A DNA stretch of 13,503 nucleotides from CAYWTX01 sp964461295 (GCA_964461295.1 CAYWTX010000532.1:1-13503); one strand, 5' to 3'; positions 1 to 6,496 are shown, counted from the stretch's first letter. The notes: generated by a model not told the origin, from the letters alone. Translations and numbers: made by a program.

Positions 1-1
1 G

Positions 2-91
2 GGCGCGGTGTTCGCCAGCGCGGCGGCGGCGGGGCAGGTGGACGCGCTGACCGACCCGGATGCGAGGCTGTTCGTGGGCCTGGGCGTATAG
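2..91 (+). CDS. C-terminal tail of an unidentified protein (5' end outside window)
   Basis: The frame beginning at base 2 is open from the left edge to a TAG at 89-91. It reads as about 29 residues ending in DALTDPDARLFVGLGV. Codons end almost always in G or C, as in the other genes here, which supports real coding. The fragment is too short to place in a family and I do not recognise it. The next 190 bases (92-282) lead to the convergent GH1 stop and hold no gene, RNA or clear hairpin that I can support, only a G-rich run near 109-119. Confidence 0.5.
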   Translation, partial: GAVFASAAAAGQVDALTDPDARLFVGLGV

Positions 92-282
92 GTTGCGCCG
101 GGACGTGGGGCGGGGGGGGAAATCGGGAGTGTGCGGCAGGTCCGCGCGCGAGTCCACATGCGGGTTGGCGCAGGCGATGAAGGGCGAGACGGGGGAGCTC
201 GTGGAGCTTCCGCCGGCAGAGGACTCGCCGCCCGGACGGAAGCCCGACAGCAGGGAATGGGCGCGGCGGTTGGCGCCGATTC

Positions 283-1581
283 CTAGGCGTGCGCGGCGTG
301 GTGCCTGGCGACAATCGCCGGCGTGAGGGCGTTGGCGCCTATGACGTCGCGGTAGAACCACGCGCTGGGCTTGGGGGTCCGGGCGAAGGTGTCGAAGTCC
401 ACATGCACCAGGCCGAATCGCGGCACGAAGCTGCCCCATTCGTAGTTGTCCATCGTCGTCCAGTGCAGGTAGCCCCGCACGTCGGCGCCCTGGGCGATGG
501 CGCGGTGCACGGCCGCGAGGTGCACGCCCAGCGAGTACACCCGCCAGCGGTCGTCGTCGGTGGCGATGCCGTTTTCGGAGATGAGCACCGGTTTGTCGCG
601 CAGGCCCTCCAGCACGCGCACCAACGTATCGGGGTGAATCTCGTCCTGCTCGAACCTCTTGCCCTTGCTGTCGCCCTCGGGGGCCGTCAGCACGCGGTGG
701 ATGCCCCAGCACGGGCACTCGCCCGCGCCGCTGGCCTTGCGTGCGTCGGCGAACCTCCGGCGGTAGTAGTTCAGCATCCACCAGTCGGTGGCGCCCTTGG
801 CATCGGGCACGGCGCGGGCGTCCTGGCCCAGCAGCACCAGCTCGCCCGTGCGGATCATGTGGTGCCACCACCCGCAGTTCTGCCACTGACGCCACGCCGC
901 CAGCGCGCGGTCCGCCTCGTCGAACTCGCGCAGCGGGTACACGCTTCCCGCGGCGCCGGCCGCGATGCCCGCCGGCGCCGCCGAGTGCCGCTTCAGCGTG
1001 TGGTAGGCGATCGCGTTGGCGCGGGCGTACCCCCAGGCGTACTCCATTCGCCCCCCGGCCGCGCCCTCCACCTCGTTCAGCGGGATCCACGCGGCCGCGA
1101 AGGGACCGAACAGCCGGCCGATGCGGTCCACGTGCCGCTCCCAGTGAACGAGGTTGGCCTCCTTTGCGAATCCGCCCAGTTCCTCGAACCACTGTGGGTG
1201 CGTCCAGTGGCACAGCGTGATGACCGGGCGGATCTTCAGGTCCGCCAGGCGCTGGCAGACGGCGAGGTAGTGCACCACGGCGTCGTCGTTCACCTGGCCG
1301 GGGGCAGGCTCGATGCGCGACCACTCGATGGAGAACCGCCACGCCTGGTGGCCCAGTTCGCCCAGCAGGTCGAGGTCCTCGCGCCAGCGGTTCCAGTGGT
1401 CGCACGCCTTGCCGGAGGGGATTTTCCCGGCCGCCTTGCGCCGCCCGCCGGGGTCGTGCATCTCGTCGTGGTAGTCCTGACAGTTGACGTTGTCGCCCTC
1501 GATCTGGTGGCCGGCGGTGGCCGAACCCCACCAGAAGCCGGTCGGGAACTGCAAGGCGGGCAGGTTGGACAAGTCCCTCAT
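283..1581 (-). CDS. Glycoside hydrolase family 1 beta-glycosidase
   Basis: A 432-residue cytoplasmic-type enzyme with no signal peptide, close to the usual GH1 length of about 440-460. It is expected to hydrolyse terminal beta-linked sugars from oligosaccharides by a retaining mechanism. Motifs in order: FWWGSATAGHQIEG at 16-29 (family start signature), RFSIEWSRIEP at 82-92, HWTHPQW at 125-131, the acid/base region WIPLNEV with E170, nucleophile region LISENG with E336, then MDNYEWG at 377-383 and RFGLVHVDF at 388-396. Both catalytic glutamates are present. The acid/base motif is PLNEV rather than the usual T-F/L-N-E-P, so specificity may differ. Substrate cannot be read from sequence. An in-frame GTG lies three codons upstream at 1590, but the SD overlaps that codon and is spaced 8 bases from the ATG at 1581, so I chose the ATG. 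The gene is divergent from the UroD-like gene across 111 bases. Confidence 0.93.
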   Translation of the reverse strand: MRDLSNLPALQFPTGFWWGSATAGHQIEGDNVNCQDYHDEMHDPGGRRKAAGKIPSGKACDHWNRWREDLDLLGELGHQAWRFSIEWSRIEPAPGQVNDDAVVHYLAVCQRLADLKIRPVITLCHWTHPQWFEELGGFAKEANLVHWERHVDRIGRLFGPFAAAWIPLNEVEGAAGGRMEYAWGYARANAIAYHTLKRHSAAPAGIAAGAAGSVYPLREFDEADRALAAWRQWQNCGWWHHMIRTGELVLLGQDARAVPDAKGATDWWMLNYYRRRFADARKASGAGECPCWGIHRVLTAPEGDSKGKRFEQDEIHPDTLVRVLEGLRDKPVLISENGIATDDDRWRVYSLGVHLAAVHRAIAQGADVRGYLHWTTMDNYEWGSFVPRFGLVHVDFDTFARTPKPSAWFYRDVIGANALTPAIVARHHAAHA

Positions 1582-1589
1582 GAGCGGCA

Positions 1590-1595
1590 CTCCTT
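1590..1595 (-). promoter_or_regulatory. Shine-Dalgarno AAGGAG for the GH1 gene
   Basis: The minus strand reads AAGGAG here, followed by eight bases and then ATG at 1581. It overlaps the in-frame GTG at 1590-1588, so that GTG cannot be served by this site. The site therefore decides the start. Confidence 0.75.
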
Positions 1596-1692
1596 CTTGC
1601 GGGCCCTTGTTCAGCGATGGCCGTGGAGGTCGGGGCCGGGTCGCGATATCATCGTGGCAGTCTCCAAAGTCCGGTCAGCCAGGATAACCGCT

Positions 1693-2826
1693 ATGCGGCT
1701 CGATGACGGAAGGGCTTTCGCGACGGACGAAATGACTTCGCGGCAGCGGCTGCTGGCGGCGTATCGCAGGCAGCCGGTGGATCGCATTCCGTACTGGGCG
1801 AAGGTGGCCAACGACAACTGGCGCCGCGGCCAGGGCGAGCCCGTACGAAGCTGGACCGATCGCGAGTTGCTGGACTACATCCACGCCGACGGCCTGTTCA
1901 GCTCGCCGAGGTGCGTGAAGGCCGAAGCGCCGCACGCTCGGGGGGAACGCATCGACGACGGGCGCGGCGGCTGGGCGCTGGTCACGCACACGCCGGAGGG
2001 CGACCTGGTGGAGCGGTGGGCGTACGACGCGGCGACCGGCACGCATCATCCGGTGGAGTACCCCGTCAAGACGCTGGAGGACCTGAAGCGGTATCGGTGG
2101 GCATACACCGGCCGCAAGGTGATCGTGGACGCCGCGGCCGTCGAGAGGTCGCGCCAGCGGCGCGACGAGGTCGGCGAGCGAGGGATGACCCTGTCGGGCT
2201 GGGGGACCAGCCCGCTGATGCAGCTCATCGAGCACGTGCTGGGGCAGGAGCAGACGATGTACTTCCTGGCCGACTACCCCGACGAAATGGCCGAGTTGAT
2301 CGGCCTGATGCACGCGAGCAACCGCGAATTGGTACGGCAGGCGGCCGAGACGGCGTCGTGCGACGCGATCGTCTCCGTCGAGAACACGTCGACCACGCTG
2401 CTGAGCCCGCAGTTGTTCGAGCGGTGGTGCCGCCCGCACTTGTGCGACTACGGACGTATCATCGAGTCGGCGGGCAAGATGCACGAGTTGCACATGTGCG
2501 GGCTGCTGGGCGCGCTGCTGGAGCGGATCGACGGCATCCCGGCCGCGAGCATGGAGGCGTTCACGTGCCCGCCGCTGGGCAACACGCGGCTGGCGGACGG
2601 GCGGACGCGCGTGCCGAGCAAGACGCTGATCGGCGGCACGTGCGCGAACGTGTGGTGGCGCCGCACGGCGGAGCAGATCGAGGAGTTCGTCGCCGGCGAG
2701 CTGGCGGCGTGCCCGGATCACCGGGGGATCGTGCTGACGACGGCGGGCGTCGCCCCGCAGGCGTGCGGCGCCGAGACGTTCCGAGCGGTGGGGCAGTGGC
2801 TGGCCGGCGTGCGGGTGAAGACGTAG
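1693..2826 (+). CDS. Uroporphyrinogen decarboxylase-fold protein, MtaA/CmuA-like methyltransferase type
   Basis: A 377-residue protein with the N-terminal pattern TSRQRLLAAYRRQPVDRIPYW (split over residues 15-35) typical of UroD-superfamily proteins. In the second half it has SVENTSTTLLSP and ELHMCG, with H267 and C269. In MtaA-type methyltransferases the equivalent H-x-C pair helps bind zinc to activate a thiol or corrinoid substrate. The arginine-rich RPxWxMRQAGR signature of true heme-pathway UroD is absent, so a role in heme synthesis is unlikely. A methyl-transfer role is inferred and the substrate is unknown. The ATG at 1693 has AGGA eight bases upstream (1681-1684). The alternative ATG at 1732 matches where many homologues begin but has a weaker SD. 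The open frame continues far upstream, but only as the antisense of the GH1 gene. The next gene begins 21 bases after the stop, suggesting co-transcription. Confidence 0.85.
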   Translation: MRLDDGRAFATDEMTSRQRLLAAYRRQPVDRIPYWAKVANDNWRRGQGEPVRSWTDRELLDYIHADGLFSSPRCVKAEAPHARGERIDDGRGGWALVTHTPEGDLVERWAYDAATGTHHPVEYPVKTLEDLKRYRWAYTGRKVIVDAAAVERSRQRRDEVGERGMTLSGWGTSPLMQLIEHVLGQEQTMYFLADYPDEMAELIGLMHASNRELVRQAAETASCDAIVSVENTSTTLLSPQLFERWCRPHLCDYGRIIESAGKMHELHMCGLLGALLERIDGIPAASMEAFTCPPLGNTRLADGRTRVPSKTLIGGTCANVWWRRTAEQIEEFVAGELAACPDHRGIVLTTAGVAPQACGAETFRAVGQWLAGVRVKT

Positions 2827-2835
2827 TGCGACGTG

Positions 2836-2842
2836 AAGGAGG
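2836..2842 (+). promoter_or_regulatory. Strong Shine-Dalgarno AAGGAGG selecting a TTG start
   Basis: AAGGAGG is followed by five bases (TTCTG) and an in-frame TTG at 2848. A GTG at 2833 is also in frame but lies before the SD, so it is unlikely to be used. The site lies 9 bases after the UroD-like stop, which fits translation from a shared transcript. Confidence 0.7.
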
Positions 2843-2847
2843 TTCTG

Positions 2848-3387
2848 TTGGGCGCCAAGCGAAGGGTCGTGGGAGGCGCGATCCTGGTTATCCTTGCGGC
2901 GGCGCTGGCCGCGGTGTTGGTCGTGCAGCGGCATTTTCGTGTCGCGCCTCCGGATCGGCGCGCGTACGAGACGCGGCTGCTGGAGAGCGATCGCTCGCAC
3001 CTGCGCATGCTGCGCGAGGGCGAGGCCGGCGCAACCGTGGGACGGGCGCCCAACGGCACGCGTTTCTTCGTTGCGGCGCCGAACCTTGCCTTTGCCGTCG
3101 GCGGCAGGGACGAGTGTTTGCGGACCGCCGCCGCGGCCTGGGGCGACAAGCACGACGACTGGTTTGAGGTGCACAAGTCGCCCGGGGGGCTGGTATCGGT
3201 GGTCGGGTACGCGAACGATGTCCGCCCCGCCGATCCGGAGAACGGCACGGTCCGCGTGAGGCTCTGGCCGGGCCCCCGGAGCGACTGCTGGCTGACTTTC
3301 GTGCGCATGCCCGAAGTCGTGTCGGCCCGGCGCGGCGGCGAGGCCCAGGCCGCGTACCTCGACCTGGAAGTGCTTCAAGGGAACTGA
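2848..3387 (+). CDS. Small single-pass membrane-anchored protein, function unknown
   Basis: About 179 residues from the TTG start chosen by the strong SD; no ATG lies near the N-terminus. A basic start (GAKRR) is followed by a hydrophobic helix at about residues 8-27. This looks like an uncleaved signal anchor that leaves about 150 residues outside the membrane. The soluble part is charged and mixed, with WGDKHDDWFEVH and GTVRVRLWPGPRSDCWLTF stretches suggesting a small beta-rich domain with two cysteines, one near residue 89 and one near 146. I recognise no family. It follows the UroD-like gene by 21 bases and converges on the pilin-like gene, with only 14 bases between the two stops and no clear terminator. 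Confidence 0.75.
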   Translation: MGAKRRVVGGAILVILAAALAAVLVVQRHFRVAPPDRRAYETRLLESDRSHLRMLREGEAGATVGRAPNGTRFFVAAPNLAFAVGGRDECLRTAAAAWGDKHDDWFEVHKSPGGLVSVVGYANDVRPADPENGTVRVRLWPGPRSDCWLTFVRMPEVVSARRGGEAQAAYLDLEVLQGN

Positions 3388-3401
3388 ATCGCTCGCGGCC
3401 G

Positions 3402-4466
3402 TCAGGGATTCCATGCCGGATTGTCCGATCGGAAGCGGGACACGTCCAGATCCTGGACGGCCCCATCCACCAACAGCACGTTGGCGCGGCCGAAGTGCCT
3501 CCCGTCGAGCCATTGGCGCAGGTCGTCGACGCTCAGGTCAATGGCGGTCTTCTTGTAGTCGGCCAGCAAGATCTGTTTCGTCCTGGGGCTCATGGTTTTC
3601 ACGCGGACGTTCATGCCATAGGTGGCGGTTGAGCCCGATTCGGTGAGGATGCGAGCCTGTTCGCCCGGGTGCGTGGAGTGGTACTGGTGGATGATGAAGG
3701 TCCTGCGGTCCTGCGTCAACTCGACCACTTCCTGGCCGGCCTCGTATCCCCGCGATCCCTCCCTGCCGGTGGAGTACTGCACGTTGGGGTGGCCCAGGAC
3801 GTAGTCGGTGGCGTCGAGCGAAGCGGTCTTGCAGATGACCCCCAGAATGCCGCTGCCGAACGTGATGGACCCCGAGGCCGTGCGGGAGGCGTTGTTCACC
3901 GGGGCGTAGTGCAGCATGTAGCAGTGGACGATCGTGCCGGCCGGCAGCATCTTCTTCGTGAGGTCGTAGTCGCCGTCGTACCGGCCCGGGGCGGAGATGT
4001 CGACGGTGACGGGGACGGGAAGGGCGTAGGAAGATCGCTCCATCCACATTCGGATCTGGGTGTCGCTCTCGTAGGAATCTTGCAGGTCGTTGTGGGACCC
4101 TCCCGGAGCAGGGATTCTGTCGGCTGTGACTTCGTCGATGGCGCCGCTTCTGGACTCGGTGCCGCTCTCCTCGGCGCCGTAACCGCCCTTGGGGCAGACA
4201 AGCAGCCCGGCCGCGCTCATCGATCGCACATGCGACACCCACGCCTCGGAGTTGGGCAGGATGTTCGATTCGCCCCCGCGATTCCACAGAACTTGCCCGA
4301 GGTGGTAGAGGTTCGACTTGCACAGGCGGTCCATGCCGACTTCGCGAGCCGCGTTGTAGGACGGCAGCACGACCGCAACCAGCAGTGCCACCACGGCAAC
4401 GATAACCAGCAGTTCGATCAAGCTGAACCCCCCACAGCCTGATCGCGGGGTTCGACAAGCACCCAT
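3402..4466 (-). CDS. Prepilin-like protein with N-methylation motif and H-X9-DG C-terminus (DUF1559-like)
   Basis: A 354-residue protein starting with a short basic leader, MGACRTPRSGCGG, then FSLIELLVIVAVVALLVAVV. This is a type IV pilin/pseudopilin methylation motif, with predicted prepilin peptidase cleavage between G13 and F14, E18 at the conserved +5 position, and one hydrophobic helix. CKSNLYHLGQ follows, the usual early Cys-x-Asn-Leu segment of this family. Near the C-terminus, H324 is followed after nine residues by D334-G335, the H-X9-DG motif. Such proteins occur in many copies in Planctomycetota. They are presumed to be processed and anchored at the cytoplasmic membrane, and their function is poorly known. 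The ATG at 4466 has GAGGAG five bases upstream and a promoter-like pair before it. The frame remains open upstream, but that part has no pilin features. Confidence 0.92.
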   Translation of the reverse strand: MGACRTPRSGCGGFSLIELLVIVAVVALLVAVVLPSYNAAREVGMDRLCKSNLYHLGQVLWNRGGESNILPNSEAWVSHVRSMSAAGLLVCPKGGYGAEESGTESRSGAIDEVTADRIPAPGGSHNDLQDSYESDTQIRMWMERSSYALPVPVTVDISAPGRYDGDYDLTKKMLPAGTIVHCYMLHYAPVNNASRTASGSITFGSGILGVICKTASLDATDYVLGHPNVQYSTGREGSRGYEAGQEVVELTQDRRTFIIHQYHSTHPGEQARILTESGSTATYGMNVRVKTMSPRTKQILLADYKKTAIDLSVDDLRQWLDGRHFGRANVLLVDGAVQDLDVSRFRSDNPAWNP

Positions 4467-4471
4467 GGGTA

Positions 4472-4477
4472 CTCCTC
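4472..4477 (-). promoter_or_regulatory. Shine-Dalgarno GAGGAG for the pilin-like gene
   Basis: On the minus strand GAGGAG is followed by TACCC and the ATG at 4466, a spacing of five bases. It rules out a start further upstream in the open frame, which would read through the promoter-like sequence. Confidence 0.7.
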
Positions 4478-4494
4478 TGCCGGCGGACGATCGT

Positions 4495-4523
4495 ATTCTA
4501 CCGGGAAACGGCAGTCGGGGCAA
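4495..4523 (-). promoter_or_regulatory. Sigma70-like promoter for the pilin-like gene
   Basis: On the minus strand TTGCCC (4523-4518, four of six matches to the -35 consensus) is followed by exactly 17 bases and TAGAAT (4500-4495, five of six matches to the -10). Transcription would begin near 4488, giving a leader of about 20 bases that just holds the SD. The AT-rich patch stands out in otherwise GC-rich DNA. This is a sequence match only. Confidence 0.5.
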
Positions 4524-4582
4524 CAGCGACTCGCCGGCGGAAGGACTACTTGCACGCCCCTTCCGGCGTCTCCGCGACCGCG

Positions 4583-4618
4583 GATCGCCAGTGGTCCCCA
4601 GCGGGGCGTTCGGCGATC
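4583..4618. repeat. Nested inverted repeat downstream of the transpeptidase gene
   Basis: GATCGCC at 4583-4589 pairs with GGCGATC at 4612-4618, and within it CCCC (4596-4599) pairs with GGGG (4603-4606) around a three-base loop. It begins 7 bases after the transpeptidase stop on the minus strand, where a terminator would lie. No U-tract follows, so intrinsic termination is uncertain; it could be a 3'-end stabilising structure. It is the only structure I see in the 158-base gap besides the pilin promoter. Confidence 0.35.
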
Positions 4619-4624
4619 GGCAAT

Positions 4625-5626
4625 TCACCTCGGCACGCCGTTCATGGTGAACTGCACGGGCGTGCCGGGCTTGACCATGCCGCCCAGGCGGCGGGCGTCC
4701 CAGTTGGTCAGGCGGATGCAGCCATGCGATCCGGTCTTGCCGATGTTCTCCGGCCAGGGGGTGCCGTGGATGCCGTAGCCGCGGAGGCCCAGGCCGACCC
4801 AGAGGACGCCGACGGGGTTTCGCGGCCCCGGGGGCAGGAGAATCACGTGCTTGATTCCCTTCACTTCCGGCCATTTCGCCGGGTCGAACCTGTATGCTGG
4901 GTCGGGTGTGACGACGGCCACGCTGGTTCGCCCGCGCGGGAGGTTGACCTTGTCCTTGGCGACGGAGCAGTGGAACATGGCGGCGAGTTTGCCGCCGGCG
5001 TACACCCGCACCTGCTTGGCGCCCAGGTCCACCTCGATGCGTTCGCCGGCGGGGAGTTCAGCCGGCTCGCCGGCGGCCGGGGCGGCGATGGAATCGCCGG
5101 GGCGAAGGGCGCTGAGGTTCCTGCCCGGGTTGAGCTGCGTGAGCAGGCCGAGGGAGCAGTGGAACTTCTCGGCCAGGGCCTGGTCGAGCGAGGGATAGGG
5201 CAGGCGGGCGACCTTGCTCTTGGCGAGGTAGGTGGCGGGCAGATGGCCGACCTCGTCGAGGTCGGCCTGTGCGATGGTGTAGCGGCGCAGGGCGGAGGCG
5301 GCGTCGAGGGCGAGGGCGGCGGCCGTGGACGCGTCGAGTTGCCCGGTGACGGCCAGGCCGCGAAGGCGCTGGAACTCGCGGGTGGCGGCTTGGGTCTTGG
5401 CGCCGGGTTGGCCGTCGATGATTCCCGGCGAAAGCATCATGCGGTCGAGGGCGATCTGCCAGGCGACGGCCTGGCGCAGGGCGGCGCCGTCGGGCTGGCT
5501 GGCCGCATCGGGGTTCGGCGAACGGGCAAACAGGACCGCGTGGGCATGCGGGGCCGCGAGGAACAGAACCACCAGCGCAAAGGCCGCGCTGGCGGCGCGG
5601 GCAGGTTCTCTTGGAGTGTTTCGCAT
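4625..5626 (-). CDS. Secreted L,D-transpeptidase (YkuD domain) with peptidoglycan-binding and LysM-like regions
   Basis: A 333-residue protein. Residues 1-30 form a Sec signal peptide: two basic residues, a hydrophobic core AASAAFALVVLFLAA, and an AHA cleavage site. A PG_binding_1-like segment spans about 45-108 (IIDGQPGAKTQAATREFQ). A LysM-like segment spans about 146-183 (SLDQALAEKF, LNPG, LRPGDSI). The catalytic YkuD domain spans about 196-330. Its signature runs from H287 (HGTP) to S300-H301-G302-C303, with C303 the predicted nucleophile, followed by IRLTN. Such enzymes form or remodel 3-3 peptide cross-links, or attach proteins, in the envelope. The substrate here is unproven. The ATG at 5626 was chosen because the signal peptide starts there; no clear SD precedes it. 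The open frame upstream only translates the REP-like palindromes. Two or three of these would lie in its leader if transcription starts far upstream. Confidence 0.92.
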   Translation of the reverse strand: MRNTPREPARAASAAFALVVLFLAAPHAHAVLFARSPNPDAASQPDGAALRQAVAWQIALDRMMLSPGIIDGQPGAKTQAATREFQRLRGLAVTGQLDASTAAALALDAASALRRYTIAQADLDEVGHLPATYLAKSKVARLPYPSLDQALAEKFHCSLGLLTQLNPGRNLSALRPGDSIAAPAAGEPAELPAGERIEVDLGAKQVRVYAGGKLAAMFHCSVAKDKVNLPRGRTSVAVVTPDPAYRFDPAKWPEVKGIKHVILLPPGPRNPVGVLWVGLGLRGYGIHGTPWPENIGKTGSHGCIRLTNWDARRLGGMVKPGTPVQFTMNGVPR

Positions 5627-5645
5627 GGCGTTTGTGCTATCGGCG

Positions 5646-5661
5646 GAAAGGAATCCCTTTC
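5646..5661. repeat. Short AT-containing hairpin in the transpeptidase leader
   Basis: GAAAGG (5646-5651) and CCTTTC (5656-5661) form a perfect six-base stem with a four-base loop, about 20 bases before the transpeptidase ATG on the minus strand. In RNA it would sit in the leader and expose a GGGAUU segment. It may influence translation or be chance; no regulatory class is recognised. Confidence 0.35.
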
Positions 5662-5694
5662 TTGAGACGGACGTTGCCCGAAGCGGATACCTGG

Positions 5695-5723
5695 GACCTG
5701 CGCCGCTGAAGCGGGCAGGCCTC
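5695..5723 (+). repeat. REP-like palindrome, copy 1
   Basis: A 29-base unit identical to copies 2 and 3. It folds into a hairpin: a 5-base lower stem CCTGC/GCAGG, a bulged G, a 4-base upper stem CCGC/GCGG and a TGAA loop. It is preceded by GG before GACC, as is copy 3. It lies in the upstream region of the transpeptidase gene. Confidence 0.85.
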
Positions 5724-5751
5724 GAAGATCCACGCGCGGGCAGATCCGTAA

Positions 5752-5780
5752 GACCTGCGCCGCTGAAGCGGGCAGGCCTC
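5752..5780 (+). repeat. REP-like palindrome, copy 2
   Basis: Identical to copy 1 in the same orientation, 57 bases further on. It is preceded by AA before GACC, as is copy 4. The 28 bases between copies 1 and 2 are unrelated, so only the palindrome is repeated. Confidence 0.85.
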
Positions 5781-5812
5781 AAGCGAAGAAGAGGCAACCA
5801 GTGCGTATCCCG

Positions 5813-5841
5813 GAGGCCTGCCCGCTTCAGCGGCGCAGGTC
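5813..5841 (-). repeat. REP-like palindrome, copy 3 (inverted), overlapping the transposase stop
   Basis: Exact reverse complement of copies 1 and 2. Reading on the minus strand, its first 15 bases supply the transposase codons for D-L-R-R and the TGA stop. Copies 2 and 3 face each other 32 bases apart and could form a larger paired structure. Confidence 0.85.
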
Positions 5842-6429
5842 CCGGCGCCCCCTTTCATACCTTGCGTAGGGCACGCCTTCAAGAAGAGCCTGCATGGTCT
5901 TTGCGCGCCAGACCGCTTCCTCCAGATCGAATGCAACGTATGTGTGCGGGTAATCGTCCCACTTCTTGCAGATTCCGTGACGAACGCTCTGGTCCATCAC
6001 GTAACGAAACGCCCGCCGGAGCTGCTTCTCGTCGCGGATGCACCCGTCGAAGTAGTCCTGCCTGCCTTTCTCGGACCAGAACGGGCGACGGCGCTCCGGG
6101 AGCAGGTCGTTCACCAGCTTCGCCACCGAACCGTGGATGCGCTGCATCATCCTGCCCAACGCCAGCCCGCGAGTGCAGTAGCCCACCACGTGGTAGTGTG
6201 TCGTCATGAGCGAAACGACCCAAGGCGTGAAGTCCGCTTCACGCGCGTAATGCACCAGTCGGTCCCAGAACACTTGCTTCGCCTTCTCGCCCGCAAATGC
6301 GGGGTACTTGTCGCGACAGCGGGCGGTGATGAAGTAGACCTGATTGTCGCGATACCAGTGCTCGAAGCGGTGCTCGCCCTCGTAGGTCTTTTTCTCGCCC
6401 CGTGCGAACTTGTAGGTCCAATTGCCCAT
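5827..6429 (-). CDS. REP-associated tyrosine transposase (RAYT, Y1 HUH, IS200-like fold)
   Basis: A 200-residue single-strand DNA transposase of the Transposase_17/Y1 family. FITARCRDKYPAF at 33-45 is the usual first strand. THYHV at 77-81 carries the H78-x-H80 metal-binding pair. RPFWSEKGRQDYFDGCI (115-131) and FRYVMDQSVRHG (141-152) form the C-terminal helix region, where Y143 is the best candidate nucleophile. RAYTs nick and join DNA at REP palindromes and usually lack their own transposable ends. Here palindromes lie at both ends, including one that encodes the last four residues. I use the ATG at 6429, although no good SD is seen. A TTG at 6453, adjacent to copy 4, is an alternative that adds eight residues. 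The reading frame appears intact. Assignment to the family is firm; activity is unknown. Confidence 0.9.
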   Translation of the reverse strand: MGNWTYKFARGEKKTYEGEHRFEHWYRDNQVYFITARCRDKYPAFAGEKAKQVFWDRLVHYAREADFTPWVVSLMTTHYHVVGYCTRGLALGRMMQRIHGSVAKLVNDLLPERRRPFWSEKGRQDYFDGCIRDEKQLRRAFRYVMDQSVRHGICKKWDDYPHTYVAFDLEEAVWRAKTMQALLEGVPYARYERGRRDLRR

Positions 6430-6453
6430 GTGGCGTGCTCGCGAGTAACCCAA

Positions 6454-6482
6454 GACCTGCGCCGCTGAAGCGGGCGGGCCTC
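6454..6482 (+). repeat. REP-like palindrome, copy 4 (one mismatch)
   Basis: Matches copies 1-3 at 28 of 29 positions. The single A-to-G change falls in the lower stem and weakens one pair to a G-T type. It lies 24 bases before the transposase ATG and 14 bases beyond the ComF stop, so it could also serve as the 3' hairpin of the comF-like transcript. It is inverted relative to copy 3, so copies 3 and 4 bracket the transposase. Confidence 0.8.
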
Positions 6483-6496
6483 ACGTGCTCAAAGAA

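Noticed and set aside
289..1692. Long plus-strand open frame continuous with the UroD-like gene
   Set aside because: It is the antisense of the GH1 gene, rich in R, A, P, H and V, with no domain. The UroD fold starts only after 1693.
1600..1692. TATCAT near 1647 as a -10 box for the UroD-like gene
   Set aside because: No acceptable -35 lies 15-19 bases upstream, so the match alone is not convincing.
1675..3513. 612-residue minus-strand open frame
   Set aside because: It is antisense to the UroD-like gene and the small membrane protein gene. Its composition is Arg/Pro/His/Ala-rich and low in complexity, which is usual for shadows in GC-rich DNA.
5627..5797. Upstream extension of the transpeptidase frame with repeated PARFSGAG peptide
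   Set aside because: The repeated peptide is the translation of the palindromes. The signal peptide at 5626 marks the real N-terminus.
5695..5841. CRISPR array
   Set aside because: Only three copies, one inverted, with unequal spacing (28 and 32 bases) and no cas gene. The palindromes belong with the RAYT transposase.
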